From: Arthrobacter sp. Soil736
Lineage (GTDB): Bacteria; Actinomycetota; Actinomycetes; Actinomycetales; Micrococcaceae
Direction of reading: 5' to 3'
NCBI RefSeq assembly: GCF_001428005.1
Contig: NZ_LMSB01000013.1
Span: forward strand, 42,286-106,285
Length of the DNA stretch: 64,000 nt
In this document: one piece after another, positions 39,342 to 48,035 of the stretch
Position numbering within the stretch: position 1 is the stretch's first letter
How the letters are laid out: the number at the start of each line of letters is the position of its first letter
Program-made: the position numbers and the translations under genes
The notes under the pieces: model-generated
What the model was told of the DNA's origin: nothing
Databases searched by the model: none
Seen by the model: only the letters and a program-made list of their open reading frames with translations

Positions 39342-42300
39342 TTGCACGACGACCGCCGGATCACGGAAGTCCGTCTCGACCGCTTTCTCCGCGAGCGGAT
39401 CACCCCAGCGATCTACACGCGAACCACGCCGCTTGCACTCACCAGCTGGGACGTCCCGGATGAACCGGTTCCCGTGATGGAGGCCCTGCGGCAGGAATTC
39501 CTGCCGCAGGAACACGGTGCCCCCTGGGGCAAGCCGTGGGGCACCAAGTGGCTGCGGCTCCAGGGCGAGGTGCCGGATTCCTGGGGCACCGCACCGGACA
39601 CCGAGGTGGAGATCGTGGTGGACCTGGGGTTCACCACGGAGATCCCCGGATTCCAGTGCGAGGGGATTGCCTGGCGGCCGGACGGCAGCATCGTCAAGGC
39701 CATATCGCCGCGCAACCAGCACATTCCGTTGAAGCTCCTGGGCAGCGGCATGGCTGTGGACTTCTATGTGGAGGCGGCAGCCAACCCCGACGTCGCCCAG
39801 GGCTGGAGCTTCGCGGCGACCCCCTACGGAGACAAGGCCACGGCGGGGACCCAGTCCCAGTACCGCCTGGGCAGCATTGCCATTGCGGAGCTGAACCGGA
39901 CCGTGTGGGAGCTCCAGCAGGACGTCTGGACCCTGAGCGGCCTGATGCACGAACTGCCCACGGAACTGCCGAGGCGCCACGAGATACTCCGCGCCCTGGA
40001 ACGGATGATGGACGTCATAGATCCTGACGACGTTGCGGGCACCGCCGCAGCCGGCCGGGCAGCCCTGGCCGAGGTGCTGGCGAGGCCCGCCTATGCCTCC
40101 GCCCACCAACTGCTCGCCACGGGCCACGCGCACATCGATTCCGCCTGGCTGTGGCCAGTCCGGGAGACCATCCGCAAATGCGCCCGGACGTTTTCGAACG
40201 TTGTTGCCCTCATGGATGAGGATCCCGAGTTCGTGTTCTCCTGTTCCTCCGCGCAGCAGCTGGCCTGGATCAAGGAGTTCTACCCGGAGCTGTTCGCGCG
40301 CATCCGCGAGAAGGTCAGTTCCGGCCAGTTCGTCCCCGTGGGCGGCATGTGGGTGGAATCGGACACCAACATGCCCGGCGGGGAGGCCATGGCCCGGCAG
40401 TTCCTCGAAGGCAAGAGCTTCTTCCTGGACGAGTTCGGCGTCGAATGCAGGGAAGCCTGGCTTCCGGATTCATTCGGCTACTCCGCCGCCCTGCCGCAGA
40501 TCGTCAAGGCCGCCGGCAGCCAGTGGTTCCTCACCCAGAAGATCTCCTGGAACCAGATCAACCGGATGCCGCACCACACCTTCAACTGGGAGGGGATCGA
40601 CGGCACACGCCTGTTCACCCACTTCCCGCCTGTTGACACCTACAACTCCGAGCTGAGCGGCAGGGAACTCGCCCACGCCGAGCGCAACTACCGCGACCAC
40701 GGGCACGGCACCGTCTCCCTCGTTCCCTTCGGCTACGGCGACGGCGGCGGCGGACCCACGCGCGAAATGCTGGCCGCCGCCCGCCGGACGGCCGATCTGG
40801 AGGGCTCGCCCAAGGTGCGGCTCGGGACCGCCAGCAGCTTCTTTGAGCAGGCCCAGGCCGAGTACACGGCGCTGCCCGTGTGGGTGGGGGAGATGTACCT
40901 GGAGCTGCACCGCGGCACGTACACCAGCCAGGCCCGCACCAAGCAGGGCAACCGGCGCAGCGAGCACCTGCTCCGCGAAGCCGAACTGTGGTGCGCCACA
41001 GCGGCGGTCCGCTCGGGCGGGCAGTTCGCCTACCCCGCGGCCGAACTGAAGCGGCTGTGGCGGCTGGTGCTCCTGCAGCAGTTCCACGACATCCTGCCCG
41101 GGAGCGCCATCGCGTGGGTGCACCAGGACGCGGAACGGAATTACGCGGCCGTGGCCAAGGGCCTCGAAGCGGTCATCGGCCAGGCAGCCGAGGCCGCCCT
41201 CGGCGAAGGCAACGAAGAGTTCCTGCTCAACGCCGGTCCGCACGCACGCGACGGCGTTCCGGCGCTCGCGGCCGCACCGGCCATCCGGCCCGTCGAATCC
41301 GTCCGGATTACGGCGCAGGACGGCGGCTTCGTGCTGGACAACGGCATCATCCGTGCCGTGCTGGATGACAACGGACTGCTGACCTCGCTGCGGGACCACG
41401 CCGGGGGCCGCGAGGCCATCGCCCCGGGACAGTTCGGGAATCACCTGGAACTGCACCGCGACACGCCCAACGAATGGGACGCCTGGGACATCGACGAGTT
41501 CTACCGGCGGAACGTCACCTCCCTGACCGAGGCGGCCTCGGTGCGGCTGGAGCAGCCCGGCCCGGACGCCGTCGTCGTGGTGGAACGGCTCTTCGGTGCC
41601 TCCCGGATCACTCAGCGCATCACGCTCGCGGCCGGCAGCGCCGCCCTGGGGATCTCCACGGAGGTGGACTGGCAGGAGCGCGAGAAGCTGCTGAAGCTGG
41701 GCTTCCCGCTGGACCTCAGGGCGGACCGCTCAGCCGCGGAGACGCAGTTCGGTCACGTCTTCCGGCCCACCCACGTCAACACCTCGTGGGAGGCTGCGAA
41801 GTTCGAGATCTGCGCGCACCGCTGGATCCACGTGGCCGAGCCCGGATACGGTGTGGCCATCGCCAATTCCTCCACGTACGGGCACGACGTCGCCCGGAAC
41901 ATCAGGGACGACGGCGGCACCACCACCACCGTCCGGCTCTCCCTGCTGCGCGCGGCGAAGTTCCCGGACCCCGAGGCCGACCGCGGCCGGCACGTGCTGG
42001 ACATCTGGATCCGCCCGGGCGCCGGCATCGCGGAGGCCGTGGAGGAGGGCTACCGCGCCAACCTTGCGCCGCGGACCGTCAAGGGCGGGCACCCGGTTGA
42101 GCCGCTCTTCTCGGTGGACAACAGCGCCGTGGTGATCGAAGCCGTGAAGCTGGCCGAGGACGGGTCCGGCGACGTCATTGTGCGCCTGTACGAATCGCTC
42201 GGCAAACGCTCCGCCGGGCGGATCACCGCCAACTTCGCTGCGACCGGAGTCCGGGCGGTGGACCTGCTCGAGCGGCCGGTCGACGCGCCGGGCGTTGCGG

Positions 42301-42368
42301 CCGGGCGGGACGCGGCGGAACTCACCCTGCGTCCGTTCCAGCTGGTTACGCTGCGGTTCGCCCGCTAA
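39342..42368 (+). CDS. Alpha-mannosidase, glycoside hydrolase family 38
   Basis: 1008 residues, full length for cytoplasmic GH38 enzymes. N-terminal domain 1-250; catalytic domain about 255-520 with zinc ligands H264 and D266 (GHAHIDSAWLWP), nucleophile D376 (WLPDSFGYS) and the family block GGMWVESDTNMPGGEA; a helical middle domain (about 525-620, LVLLQQFHDILPGSAI); and the C-terminal beta domains with EVDWQEREKLLKLGFPLDL. It removes alpha-linked mannose from free glycans or glycosides. TTG 39342 has AGAGGA upstream. There is no signal peptide and no transporter beside it, so substrate source is unclear. Confidence 0.95.
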   Translation: MHDDRRITEVRLDRFLRERITPAIYTRTTPLALTSWDVPDEPVPVMEALRQEFLPQEHGAPWGKPWGTKWLRLQGEVPDSWGTAPDTEVEIVVDLGFTTEIPGFQCEGIAWRPDGSIVKAISPRNQHIPLKLLGSGMAVDFYVEAAANPDVAQGWSFAATPYGDKATAGTQSQYRLGSIAIAELNRTVWELQQDVWTLSGLMHELPTELPRRHEILRALERMMDVIDPDDVAGTAAAGRAALAEVLARPAYASAHQLLATGHAHIDSAWLWPVRETIRKCARTFSNVVALMDEDPEFVFSCSSAQQLAWIKEFYPELFARIREKVSSGQFVPVGGMWVESDTNMPGGEAMARQFLEGKSFFLDEFGVECREAWLPDSFGYSAALPQIVKAAGSQWFLTQKISWNQINRMPHHTFNWEGIDGTRLFTHFPPVDTYNSELSGRELAHAERNYRDHGHGTVSLVPFGYGDGGGGPTREMLAAARRTADLEGSPKVRLGTASSFFEQAQAEYTALPVWVGEMYLELHRGTYTSQARTKQGNRRSEHLLREAELWCATAAVRSGGQFAYPAAELKRLWRLVLLQQFHDILPGSAIAWVHQDAERNYAAVAKGLEAVIGQAAEAALGEGNEEFLLNAGPHARDGVPALAAAPAIRPVESVRITAQDGGFVLDNGIIRAVLDDNGLLTSLRDHAGGREAIAPGQFGNHLELHRDTPNEWDAWDIDEFYRRNVTSLTEAASVRLEQPGPDAVVVVERLFGASRITQRITLAAGSAALGISTEVDWQEREKLLKLGFPLDLRADRSAAETQFGHVFRPTHVNTSWEAAKFEICAHRWIHVAEPGYGVAIANSSTYGHDVARNIRDDGGTTTTVRLSLLRAAKFPDPEADRGRHVLDIWIRPGAGIAEAVEEGYRANLAPRTVKGGHPVEPLFSVDNSAVVIEAVKLAEDGSGDVIVRLYESLGKRSAGRITANFAATGVRAVDLLERPVDAPGVAAGRDAAELTLRPFQLVTLRFAR

Positions 42369-42372
42369 GCGC

Positions 42373-42398
42373 GCAGCCGGAAGTCGCAGCCGGAAGTC
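42373..42398. repeat. 13-bp tandem direct repeat
   Basis: GCAGCCGGAAGTC occurs twice head to tail (42373-42385 and 42386-42398), immediately after the mannosidase stop; a third partial copy, GCCGGAAGT, lies at about 42413. Confidence 0.9.
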
Positions 42399-42399
42399 G

Positions 42400-42441
42400 C
42401 TGCACGAACTCTGCCGGAAGTAGCGGTCAGAATTCGTGCAG
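42400..42441. terminator. Inverted repeat between convergent genes
   Basis: CTGCACGAA (42400-42408) and TTCGTGCAG (42433-42441) are perfect complements. The right arm is the 3' end of the converging ABC ATPase gene. It may act as a bidirectional terminator, though the 24-base loop and lack of T-run make this tentative. Confidence 0.4.
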
Positions 42442-43251
42442 CAGGCGCCGGACGAACTGCCGGGTGCGTTCCTGGCGCGGGGCCCGCAGCACTTCGGCGG
42501 CGGGCCCGCGTTCCACCACCACTCCGCCGTCCATGAAGATGACTTCGTCGGCCACCTGGCGGGCGAAGGCGAGCTCGTGGGTGACGATCACCATGGTCCA
42601 GCCTTCCTCCGCGAGTTCCTGGATGACGCCCAGGACCTCGCCCACGAGCTCCGGGTCCAGGGCCGAGGTGGGTTCGTCGAACAGCAGGAGCTGCGGCTTC
42701 AGGGCGAGTGCGCGCACGATGCCCACGCGCTGCTGCTGGCCGCCGGACAGTTCGAACGGGTAGGCGTCGCGCTTGTCCGACAATCCCACCCGGGCCAGCA
42801 GCTTCTCCGCGTCAGCTATGGCTTCGGCGCGCTTGCGCTTCTGCACCTGCACGGGGCCCTCGATGACGTTCTGCAGCACGGTCATGTGGGGAAACAGGTT
42901 GTAGTGCTGGAACACCATGGCGCTGCGGTCCCGGAGGTCCGAGACGTCCTTCTTGGACACCTTGGCGGAGAAATCCAGCGCCAGGTCCGTGCCGGTGTCC
43001 GTATCCGCGAAGGTGACGGTCCCGGCGTCGGGCGTTTCCAGTCCGTTCAGCGAACGGAGCACTGTGGTCTTGCCGGAACCGGAGGGCCCGATCAGGGCCA
43101 CGACATTCCCGCGGCGCACGTCAAGGTCGATGTCCCGGAGGACCACGTTGCTGCCGAAGGCCTTGGCCAGATTGCGGACGGACAGCACAGGCTTGGCCAT
43201 CGGGGAGGCGCCGCGGGCCGGCCTGTCCCCGGGCTGGCTAGTGGGCGACAT
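42427..43251 (-). CDS. Polar amino acid ABC transporter, ATP-binding protein
   Basis: 274 residues. Walker A IGPSGSGKTTVLR, Q-loop FQHYNLFPHMTV, signature LSGGQQQR and Walker B LLLFDEPTSALDPE are intact and of the GlnQ/HisP type (PAAT family). ATG 43251 overlaps the end of the permease gene by 14 bases; an internal ATG at 43200 begins exactly at the family N-terminus (MAKPVLSVRNLAKAFG) but lacks a ribosome site. Last gene of a three-gene importer operon. Confidence 0.95.
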   Translation of the reverse strand: MSPTSQPGDRPARGASPMAKPVLSVRNLAKAFGSNVVLRDIDLDVRRGNVVALIGPSGSGKTTVLRSLNGLETPDAGTVTFADTDTGTDLALDFSAKVSKKDVSDLRDRSAMVFQHYNLFPHMTVLQNVIEGPVQVQKRKRAEAIADAEKLLARVGLSDKRDAYPFELSGGQQQRVGIVRALALKPQLLLFDEPTSALDPELVGEVLGVIQELAEEGWTMVIVTHELAFARQVADEVIFMDGGVVVERGPAAEVLRAPRQERTRQFVRRLLHEF

Positions 43252-43903
43252 AGCGGTCCAATCTCTTTTCGAGGGCGGATTGCCCGGTGGACAGCGCCAG
43301 GCAGACGACCCAGTACACCAGCGCGGCCTCGAGGTACAGCACCATGAACTCCTGGCTAAAGGCCGCGATCTGCTGGGCGTTGCGGAAGAGCTCCGTCACC
43401 AGGATCAGCGAGGCAAGCGACGTGTCCTTGACCAGGGAAATGAAGGTGTTGGACAGCGGCGGCACAGAGACCCGGGCTGCCTGCGGCAGGATGATCCGCC
43501 GCAGGGCCTGTCCGCTGGACATCCCGATGGTGTGCCCGGCTTCCCACTGGCCCTTGGGCACGGAAAGGATGGCGGCCCGGATCACTTCGGCGGCATAGCC
43601 GCCGACGTTCAGGGAGAACGCGATGATGGCACTCGGCCACGGGTCCAGCTTCACTCCCAGGCTCGGCAGGCCGTAGAAGATCACAAAGAGCTGCACCAGC
43701 AGCGGGGTGCCGCGGATCACCGACACGTAGAACCTCGCCGCCCCCGATACCACGGCGTTCCGGCTCAGCCTCATGAGCGCCACGAGCAGGGCCAGCGCCA
43801 GGCCGAGCACGAACGAGGCCAGGGTCAGGGGAATGGTGCCGGTGACGGCTCCGGTGACGATCGGGCCGAAGGAGCTCCAGACGAGGTCCCAGTTGAACGG
43901 CAT
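43238..43903 (-). CDS. Polar amino acid ABC transporter, permease
   Basis: 221 residues with five membrane helices and the PAAT permease EAA-like loop EAGHTIGMSSGQALRRIILPQA; the N-terminal VIRGTPLLVQLFVIFYGLP is also typical of GlnP/HisM proteins. A single permease gene implies a homodimeric channel. Its ATG (43901-43903) directly abuts the stop of the binding-protein gene without a spacer, and its end overlaps the ATPase gene. Confidence 0.95.
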   Translation of the reverse strand: MPFNWDLVWSSFGPIVTGAVTGTIPLTLASFVLGLALALLVALMRLSRNAVVSGAARFYVSVIRGTPLLVQLFVIFYGLPSLGVKLDPWPSAIIAFSLNVGGYAAEVIRAAILSVPKGQWEAGHTIGMSSGQALRRIILPQAARVSVPPLSNTFISLVKDTSLASLILVTELFRNAQQIAAFSQEFMVLYLEAALVYWVVCLALSTGQSALEKRLDRYVAH

Positions 43904-44719
43904 CTACTTGGTGACGTCCGTGCCGAAGTACTTCTCCGAGATCTTCGCCAGCGTGCCGTCGGCGCGGAGGTCGGTCATCGCCTTGTCTACGGCGGCCGTG
44001 AGCTCCGTGGAACCCTTCCGGAAGACGAACGCGCTTTCCGACTTGTCTTTGGTTTCGGCGGCAATCTTCAGGCCGGCATCCGGATTGGTCTTGGCGTAGT
44101 CGAGGTAGGTCAGTTTGTCGTTGACGACGGCGTCCACCCTGCCTTGACGGACCAGCGCCACGGCCTGGGCCCAGCCCTCCACGGACTGGACGTTCGCGCC
44201 GGCATCCACGGCCAACTTGTAGAAGTTGCTGGTGAGCGACTGGGCGGTGGTCTTGCCCTTGAGGCTTTCGAAGCTGGTGATGGAGCTGTTGTCAGCCTTG
44301 GTCACGACCACGCCGTTTGAGACTGTGTACGGTGCGGAGAAATCGTACTTGGCCTTGCGCTCGGCGTTGATGGAGATCTGGTTTGCGATGGTATCGAAGC
44401 GCTTGGCGTCAAGGCCGGCGAAGATGCCGTCGAACTGGGTCTCCTGGAACGTGGCCTTCACGCCGATCTTGTCCGCGACGGCCTTGGCGATTTCAACGTC
44501 GAAGCCGGTGAGCTCGCCTGCCCCCTCCGCGTGGAAGCTGAACGGCTTGTACGTACCCTCGGTGGCGATCACGAGCTCACCCTTGGATTTCACATCGCTC
44601 AGCGACGTGTCCGAGCTGCTGGCGGCCGGCGCCTGTGAACCGCCGCAGGCCGACAGGGCCAGCGCCAGGCCGGCGAGGGTGGCTGCGATTGCGGTGCGGC
44701 GGGAGTGGACGCGGTTCAT
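43904..44719 (-). CDS. Polar amino acid ABC transporter, substrate-binding lipoprotein
   Basis: 271 residues. Signal peptide with lipobox LSAC (Cys about residue 25), then a PBP2/SBP_bac_3 domain: GELVIATEGTYKPFSFH, LTGFDVEIAKAVADKIG, FDTIANQISINAERKAKYDF and the C-terminal LRADGTLAKISEKYFG. The overall type resembles cystine- or arginine-binding proteins, but the ligand cannot be fixed from sequence. First gene of the operon; a candidate promoter (TTGCAA, 17 bases, TATTCG on the minus strand) is at 44789-44817. Confidence 0.93.
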   Translation of the reverse strand: MNRVHSRRTAIAATLAGLALALSACGGSQAPAASSSDTSLSDVKSKGELVIATEGTYKPFSFHAEGAGELTGFDVEIAKAVADKIGVKATFQETQFDGIFAGLDAKRFDTIANQISINAERKAKYDFSAPYTVSNGVVVTKADNSSITSFESLKGKTTAQSLTSNFYKLAVDAGANVQSVEGWAQAVALVRQGRVDAVVNDKLTYLDYAKTNPDAGLKIAAETKDKSESAFVFRKGSTELTAAVDKAMTDLRADGTLAKISEKYFGTDVTK

Positions 44720-45043
44720 GGCGGGGACCTTTTTCTTCGGGTGCAGATGCTTGTTCAGGTGCAGATGCTTTGTCGCGGCGGCCGGAGCCGAATACTCCGC
44801 GAGACTACTCCTTGCAACGCATTTGGAAAGACCTTTTATTTCGCCATCTTACGGGGCGCCAAAGGGCCGTTAAACAGGCTGAGTGGGGGCGGTCCCCAAC
44901 GGCCGCCACCACTCATCCCCCCAATGTGTGATCCGGCAGGCGCCACGACCTTCGCACATCGGCGGGGCCAGGCAGCAACTGCTTTCACACATTCATGATT
45001 CTCTCACGGTCTAATGATTTTGTGAATCCCGCGTTGCTACCCT
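44720..45043. other. Leader/intergenic region upstream of the amino acid importer (324 bases)
   Basis: No gene is seen. On the minus strand a promoter-like pair lies at 44812-44817 (TTGCAA) and 44789-44794 (TATTCG) with 17 bases between. The transcribed leader would include an 18-base tandem repeat beginning GGTGCAGATGCTT at 44740 and 44758. The stretch 44820-44880 is A/T-rich. No known riboswitch was recognised. Confidence 0.5.
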
Positions 45044-45775
45044 TCAGTACATGACGTTCCGAGTCCCGCCCATCCGTTGTGCCCGGACCCGGGCAAGCCA
45101 CACCATTACCAGTCCCGACGCGAAGAACAACACGGCACTGTTATTGACCACCAGGCGCTCAAGAGAGACGGCGGGAGCCGCAAAATCAAGCAGGAATCCC
45201 GCAGTCGTAGCAACAGCTCCCGCCGCCATGAGGCCTGCTCCCGCACGGACGAGCGGGGGCAGCCTGCTCCCGAGCGTGCGGACCAGTGAAGGCAGCAGGG
45301 CAAGCGAAACGTACATCGGGTAACCCCGGGCCGTGGCCCAGTAATAGGGCAGCAGAGCGGCATTTCGCGGACTCCTGCTGCTGGCGTCCGCCAATCCCGG
45401 AGATGAAGCTGAAATGTCCATCAGCAGGAACAGCGTCACCAAGGCCGCGGAAAATAGCCCGAGCACGCCGAGCCCGATGCGCCCGGAAATCAGGGCGTAA
45501 GCGTCCCTGGCGCCAAATGCCCTGCTCACACGGAAAGCCACCAGGTAAATCGCGGCGAAAACGATGAGCCGCAACAGGAGGCTGGCGATGTTGATGCCGC
45601 CAAGAGCCCGGTCTATCGGGAGGTAGAACACGTCCAGGCTCAGGACACCGGCCGCGGTGGCAAGGAGAAAGATGAAGAACAGGGACCGGTTGGTGCCGCG
45701 CAGGGCGCTGGGAATCCGGGCGAGCGTGGCAGCCGCGCAGACGATCAGGGTGGTCCACTGCAGGATCTCTCTCAT
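45044..45775 (-). CDS. Multi-pass membrane protein of the duplicated module, copy 1 (MAB_1171c-like)
   Basis: 243 residues with about seven membrane helices. It starts MREILQWTTLIVCAAATLAR and has a cytoplasmic R-rich loop after helix 1, LGGINIASLLLRLIVFAAIY in the middle, and ends with RVRAQRMGGTRN. The pattern of helix 1, a basic loop with Asn-Arg, and Gly-x-Asn-x-Ala-x-Leu-Leu in helix 3 resembles the N-terminal membrane part of actinobacterial MAB_1171c-type putative transporters, without their C-terminal domain. ATG 45775 overlaps the TGA of the HTH gene (ATGA), so the two are translationally coupled. Copy 2 is only moderately similar in sequence. Function unknown. Confidence 0.65.
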   Translation of the reverse strand: MREILQWTTLIVCAAATLARIPSALRGTNRSLFFIFLLATAAGVLSLDVFYLPIDRALGGINIASLLLRLIVFAAIYLVAFRVSRAFGARDAYALISGRIGLGVLGLFSAALVTLFLLMDISASSPGLADASSRSPRNAALLPYYWATARGYPMYVSLALLPSLVRTLGSRLPPLVRAGAGLMAAGAVATTAGFLLDFAAPAVSLERLVVNNSAVLFFASGLVMVWLARVRAQRMGGTRNVMY

Positions 45776-46465
45776 CCGAGGTTCTCCAGGATCATTTCCG
45801 ATTGTTCCTGGTCCTGTTCCTGGCGCCGCAGGGTCTTTCCCATCGCCTGGAGGCGGTCTCCCGCCAAAACTGTCAGGTCGCCGTCCGACAGCATATCGAG
45901 GGCTGCCTGGCGGGCGCCGGGTGTCCAGCCGGCTTCGGCTTCCGTGACGAGGCCGGTGGCCACGAGGCCTCCGGTGAGTCCGACGCCGGCGGCGCGTGAG
46001 GTGGCGATGGCCACCTCGGGCGCCATCCGGTTTGCGGTCAGCTGTGCCGAGTAGTTCTGCGGGGCGATGCCGGTGGCGGCGGAGACGCGGTGGCGCCGGG
46101 CCGAGCGCCAGCGGTCCGGGCTGCGGTGCTTCGGAGCCGTCCGGGGCCGGACCGGTCCCGGAACGGGCGATCACCGCGCGCAGGAGGTCCACGGTGGAAA
46201 TCTGGCTGACCAGCTCCCGCGGCGTGGGCGGGACCGGCTGGTCCCCGAGGCTGGTGTAGATCTCGAAATAGGCCAGCGCCGCCACCGGGTTGACGTTGAA
46301 AGCACGGCTGATGCTCACAACGGTTGCCTCGGCCACCTTGCCCCGGACCAGCTGCTGGGCCAAGGTGGTGCGCTTTACCCCCGACAACCGGCAGACATCG
46401 GCCGTGCTGGTGTCCGGCGCAATGCCGTGCAGCCAGCGTTGGAAGGCTTTGGCGGGGAGGGGCAT
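45772..46465 (-). CDS. HTH regulator of the duplicated module, copy 1; needs a +1 frame change
   Basis: Starts ATG 46465 (MPLPAKAFQRWLHGIAPDTS) with an XRE-like helix-turn-helix around VCRLSGVKRTTLAQQLVRGK and a helical region to VDLLRAVIARS. The continuation in the same frame is an Arg-rich string with poor codon bias that runs straight into the membrane gene. The natural C-terminal domain (RHRVSAATGIAPQNYS, then GVGLTGGLVATGLVTEAEAG, to ENLG) lies in the +1 frame from about 46096 to TGA 45772. The switch must occur between 46170 (upstream stop in the +1 frame) and 46096; a CCC-G at 46118-46120 is a possible slip site giving PQP-DRWRSARRHRVSAAT. Product would be about 230 residues. Either programmed frameshifting, independent re-initiation, or a shared pseudogene lesion. 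Confidence 0.6.
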
Positions 46466-46501
46466 GGGACGCTCTCTGCGGAACCGATGATTGGCTTGAA
46501 C

Positions 46502-47245
46502 TTAGCGGTGGGCCACGGGCCGCCGCGTGCTGTCCCTGGTCTTCCTGCCCGCCCGGACCTTGGCCACCCAGACCAGCGCCAGGCCGAACACGAAGCACAG
46601 GATGGCGGTGTAGTTGATGATGAACGTCAGGTAGCCCAGTGCGGGTGGAATTGCCGGGAAGAACAGGCTGAGGGTGACGGCTATCCCGCCGATGGCCAGC
46701 AGCAGCGCGCTGATCCGGAGGAGGGCCGGCAGGGTGCTGCGCACCGCGCGCAGCATGGCCGGCAGGAGCGCAAGGCAGACATAGGCCGGGTAGGCCCGGC
46801 CGGCAGCCCCGTAATATTCCACCAGGGCTCTGTTCCGTTCATCCTTGGCGTAGACGGCCATCATCCCTGCTGACGATCCCCCGGTATCCATGAAGGCGAA
46901 CAGAACCAGCAGGGCCACCGAAATCAGCGCCAGGATTGCGGAGCCGGCATGACCCCTAATGAGCCGGAGCCCGCGCTGGTCTCCGAAGCCGTTCGCGATC
47001 CGGATGCCCAGGAAGTAGATCGCCCCGAAGATGATGAAGCGCAGGAGCAGGTTGGCCAGGTTCGTGCCCCCCAGCAGGCCGTCAATTAGCAGATAGGGGC
47101 CGTTGATACTCAGGAGGATGGCCAGGGTCATCAGCGCAAGAACGTAAAACAGCGACCTGTTCTTCTTGCGCACCAGAGTCGGGACCCGGGACAGCGCCGC
47201 AGCCGCGCAGACGATCAGGGTGGTCCACTGCAGGATCTCAATCAT
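46502..47245 (-). CDS. Multi-pass membrane protein of the duplicated module, copy 2 (MAB_1171c-like)
   Basis: 247 residues with about seven membrane helices. It begins MIEILQWTTLIVCAAAALSR and shares with copy 1 the first helix, the basic K/R-Asn-Arg-Ser-Leu-Phe loop (RKKNRSLFYVLAL), LGGTNLANLLLRFIIFGAIY and a Tyr-rich middle (EYYGAAGRAYPAYVCLALLP), but diverges strongly toward the C-terminus, which ends with a basic tail (RAGRKTRDSTRRPVAHR). ATG 47245 overlaps the TGA of the HTH gene. A 36-base gap separates it from the downstream module. Function unknown; pairing with an HTH protein suggests a sensing or transport unit controlled by its partner. Confidence 0.65.
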   Translation of the reverse strand: MIEILQWTTLIVCAAAALSRVPTLVRKKNRSLFYVLALMTLAILLSINGPYLLIDGLLGGTNLANLLLRFIIFGAIYFLGIRIANGFGDQRGLRLIRGHAGSAILALISVALLVLFAFMDTGGSSAGMMAVYAKDERNRALVEYYGAAGRAYPAYVCLALLPAMLRAVRSTLPALLRISALLLAIGGIAVTLSLFFPAIPPALGYLTFIINYTAILCFVFGLALVWVAKVRAGRKTRDSTRRPVAHR

Positions 47246-47893
47246 CCCAGGTTCTCCCAGATCTTTTCGGTTTGTTGATGGTCGTGTTCCTGGCGCCGCA
47301 GGGTTTTCCCGAGCGCCTGGAGGCGGTCTCCCGCCAAAACTGTCAGGTCGCTGTCCGACAGCATATCGAGGGCTGCCTGTCGGGCGCCGGGTGTCCAGCC
47401 GGCTTCGGCTTCTGTGACGAGGCCGGTGGCCACGAGGCCTCCGGTGAGTCCGACGCCGGCGGCGCGGGAGGTGGCGATGGCCACCTCGGGCGCCATCCGG
47501 TTTGCGGTCAGCTGTGCCGAGTAGTTCTGCGGGGCGATGCCGGTGGCGGCGGAGACGCGGTGGCGCGGGCCGCTCCGCGGCCGGCGCGGAGCGGGCAATG
47601 ACCACGCGCAGGAGGTCCACGGTGGCAATCTGGCTCACCAGCTCCTGCGGCGTGGGCGGGATTTGGGGGCCGGCGAGGTCGCGATAGGTCTCAAAGTAGG
47701 CCAAGGAAGTGACAGGGTTTACGTCGAAGGCCCGGCTGATGCTCACAACGGTTGCCTCGGCCACCTTGCCCCGGACAAGCTGCTGCGCCAAGGTGGTGCG
47801 CTTGACCCCCGACAACCGGCAGACATCGGCCGTGCTGGTGTCCGGCGCAATGCCGTGCAGCCAGCGCTGGAACGCCTTGGCGGGGAGTGGCAT
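47242..47893 (-). CDS. HTH regulator of the duplicated module, copy 2; needs a +1 frame change
   Basis: Starts ATG 47893 with the same 55-residue HTH start as copy 1 (MPLPAKAFQRWLHGIAPDTS to VSISRAF), then ELVSQIATVDLLRVVIARS. As in copy 1 the C-terminal domain RHRVSAATGIAPQNYS to ENLG is encoded in the +1 frame and ends TGA 47242. The A-to-B transition lies in 47566-47600; CCC-G at 47567-47569 would give AERP-RHRVSAAT. The linker is 14 codons shorter than in copy 1. The first 70 residues of the +1-frame domain are identical in both copies while the few DNA differences there fall at its third codon positions. Upstream is the divergent ABC-F gene. Confidence 0.6.
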
Positions 47894-47973
47894 GGAACGC
47901 TCTCTGCTGAACGAAGGGGTGACACTGTGTCGGCGGCGGACAACGTCGATTTTACGCAGCCCGCAGCATCAAC

Positions 47974-48035
47974 TATGCTAGATGGTCGAACCCGTTGGTC
48001 CGTACACCCCCCAAGTCCGGACCAGCGGGTTCTTT
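47974..48035 (+). promoter_or_regulatory. Promoter and terminator-like leader hairpin of the ABC-F gene
   Basis: TATGCT (47974-47979) can be a -10 box, placing the start of transcription near 47986. Directly there begins a 15-bp stem, GAACCCGTTGGTCCG (47988-48002) with CGGACCAGCGGGTTC (48018-48032, one G-T pair), 15-base loop, followed by TTTC. This is a terminator-like structure at the very 5' end of the leader, 54 bases before the ABC-F start. Confidence 0.65.

Larger units (their letters stand above)
45772..47893 (-). repeat. Tandem duplication of an HTH/membrane-protein module
   Basis: Two same-strand units, 47893-46502 and 46465-45044, each have an HTH gene followed by an overlapping membrane gene. 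Near-identical DNA (well above 90 percent) is confined to the first 190 bases of the HTH gene and to about 280 bases coding its C-terminal domain; the middle linker differs by a 42-base indel and the membrane genes have diverged widely. Confidence 0.9.

Noticed and set aside
42373..42398. CRISPR-like direct repeats
   Set aside because: Two 13-bp head-to-tail copies without spacers and no cas gene; a simple tandem duplication.
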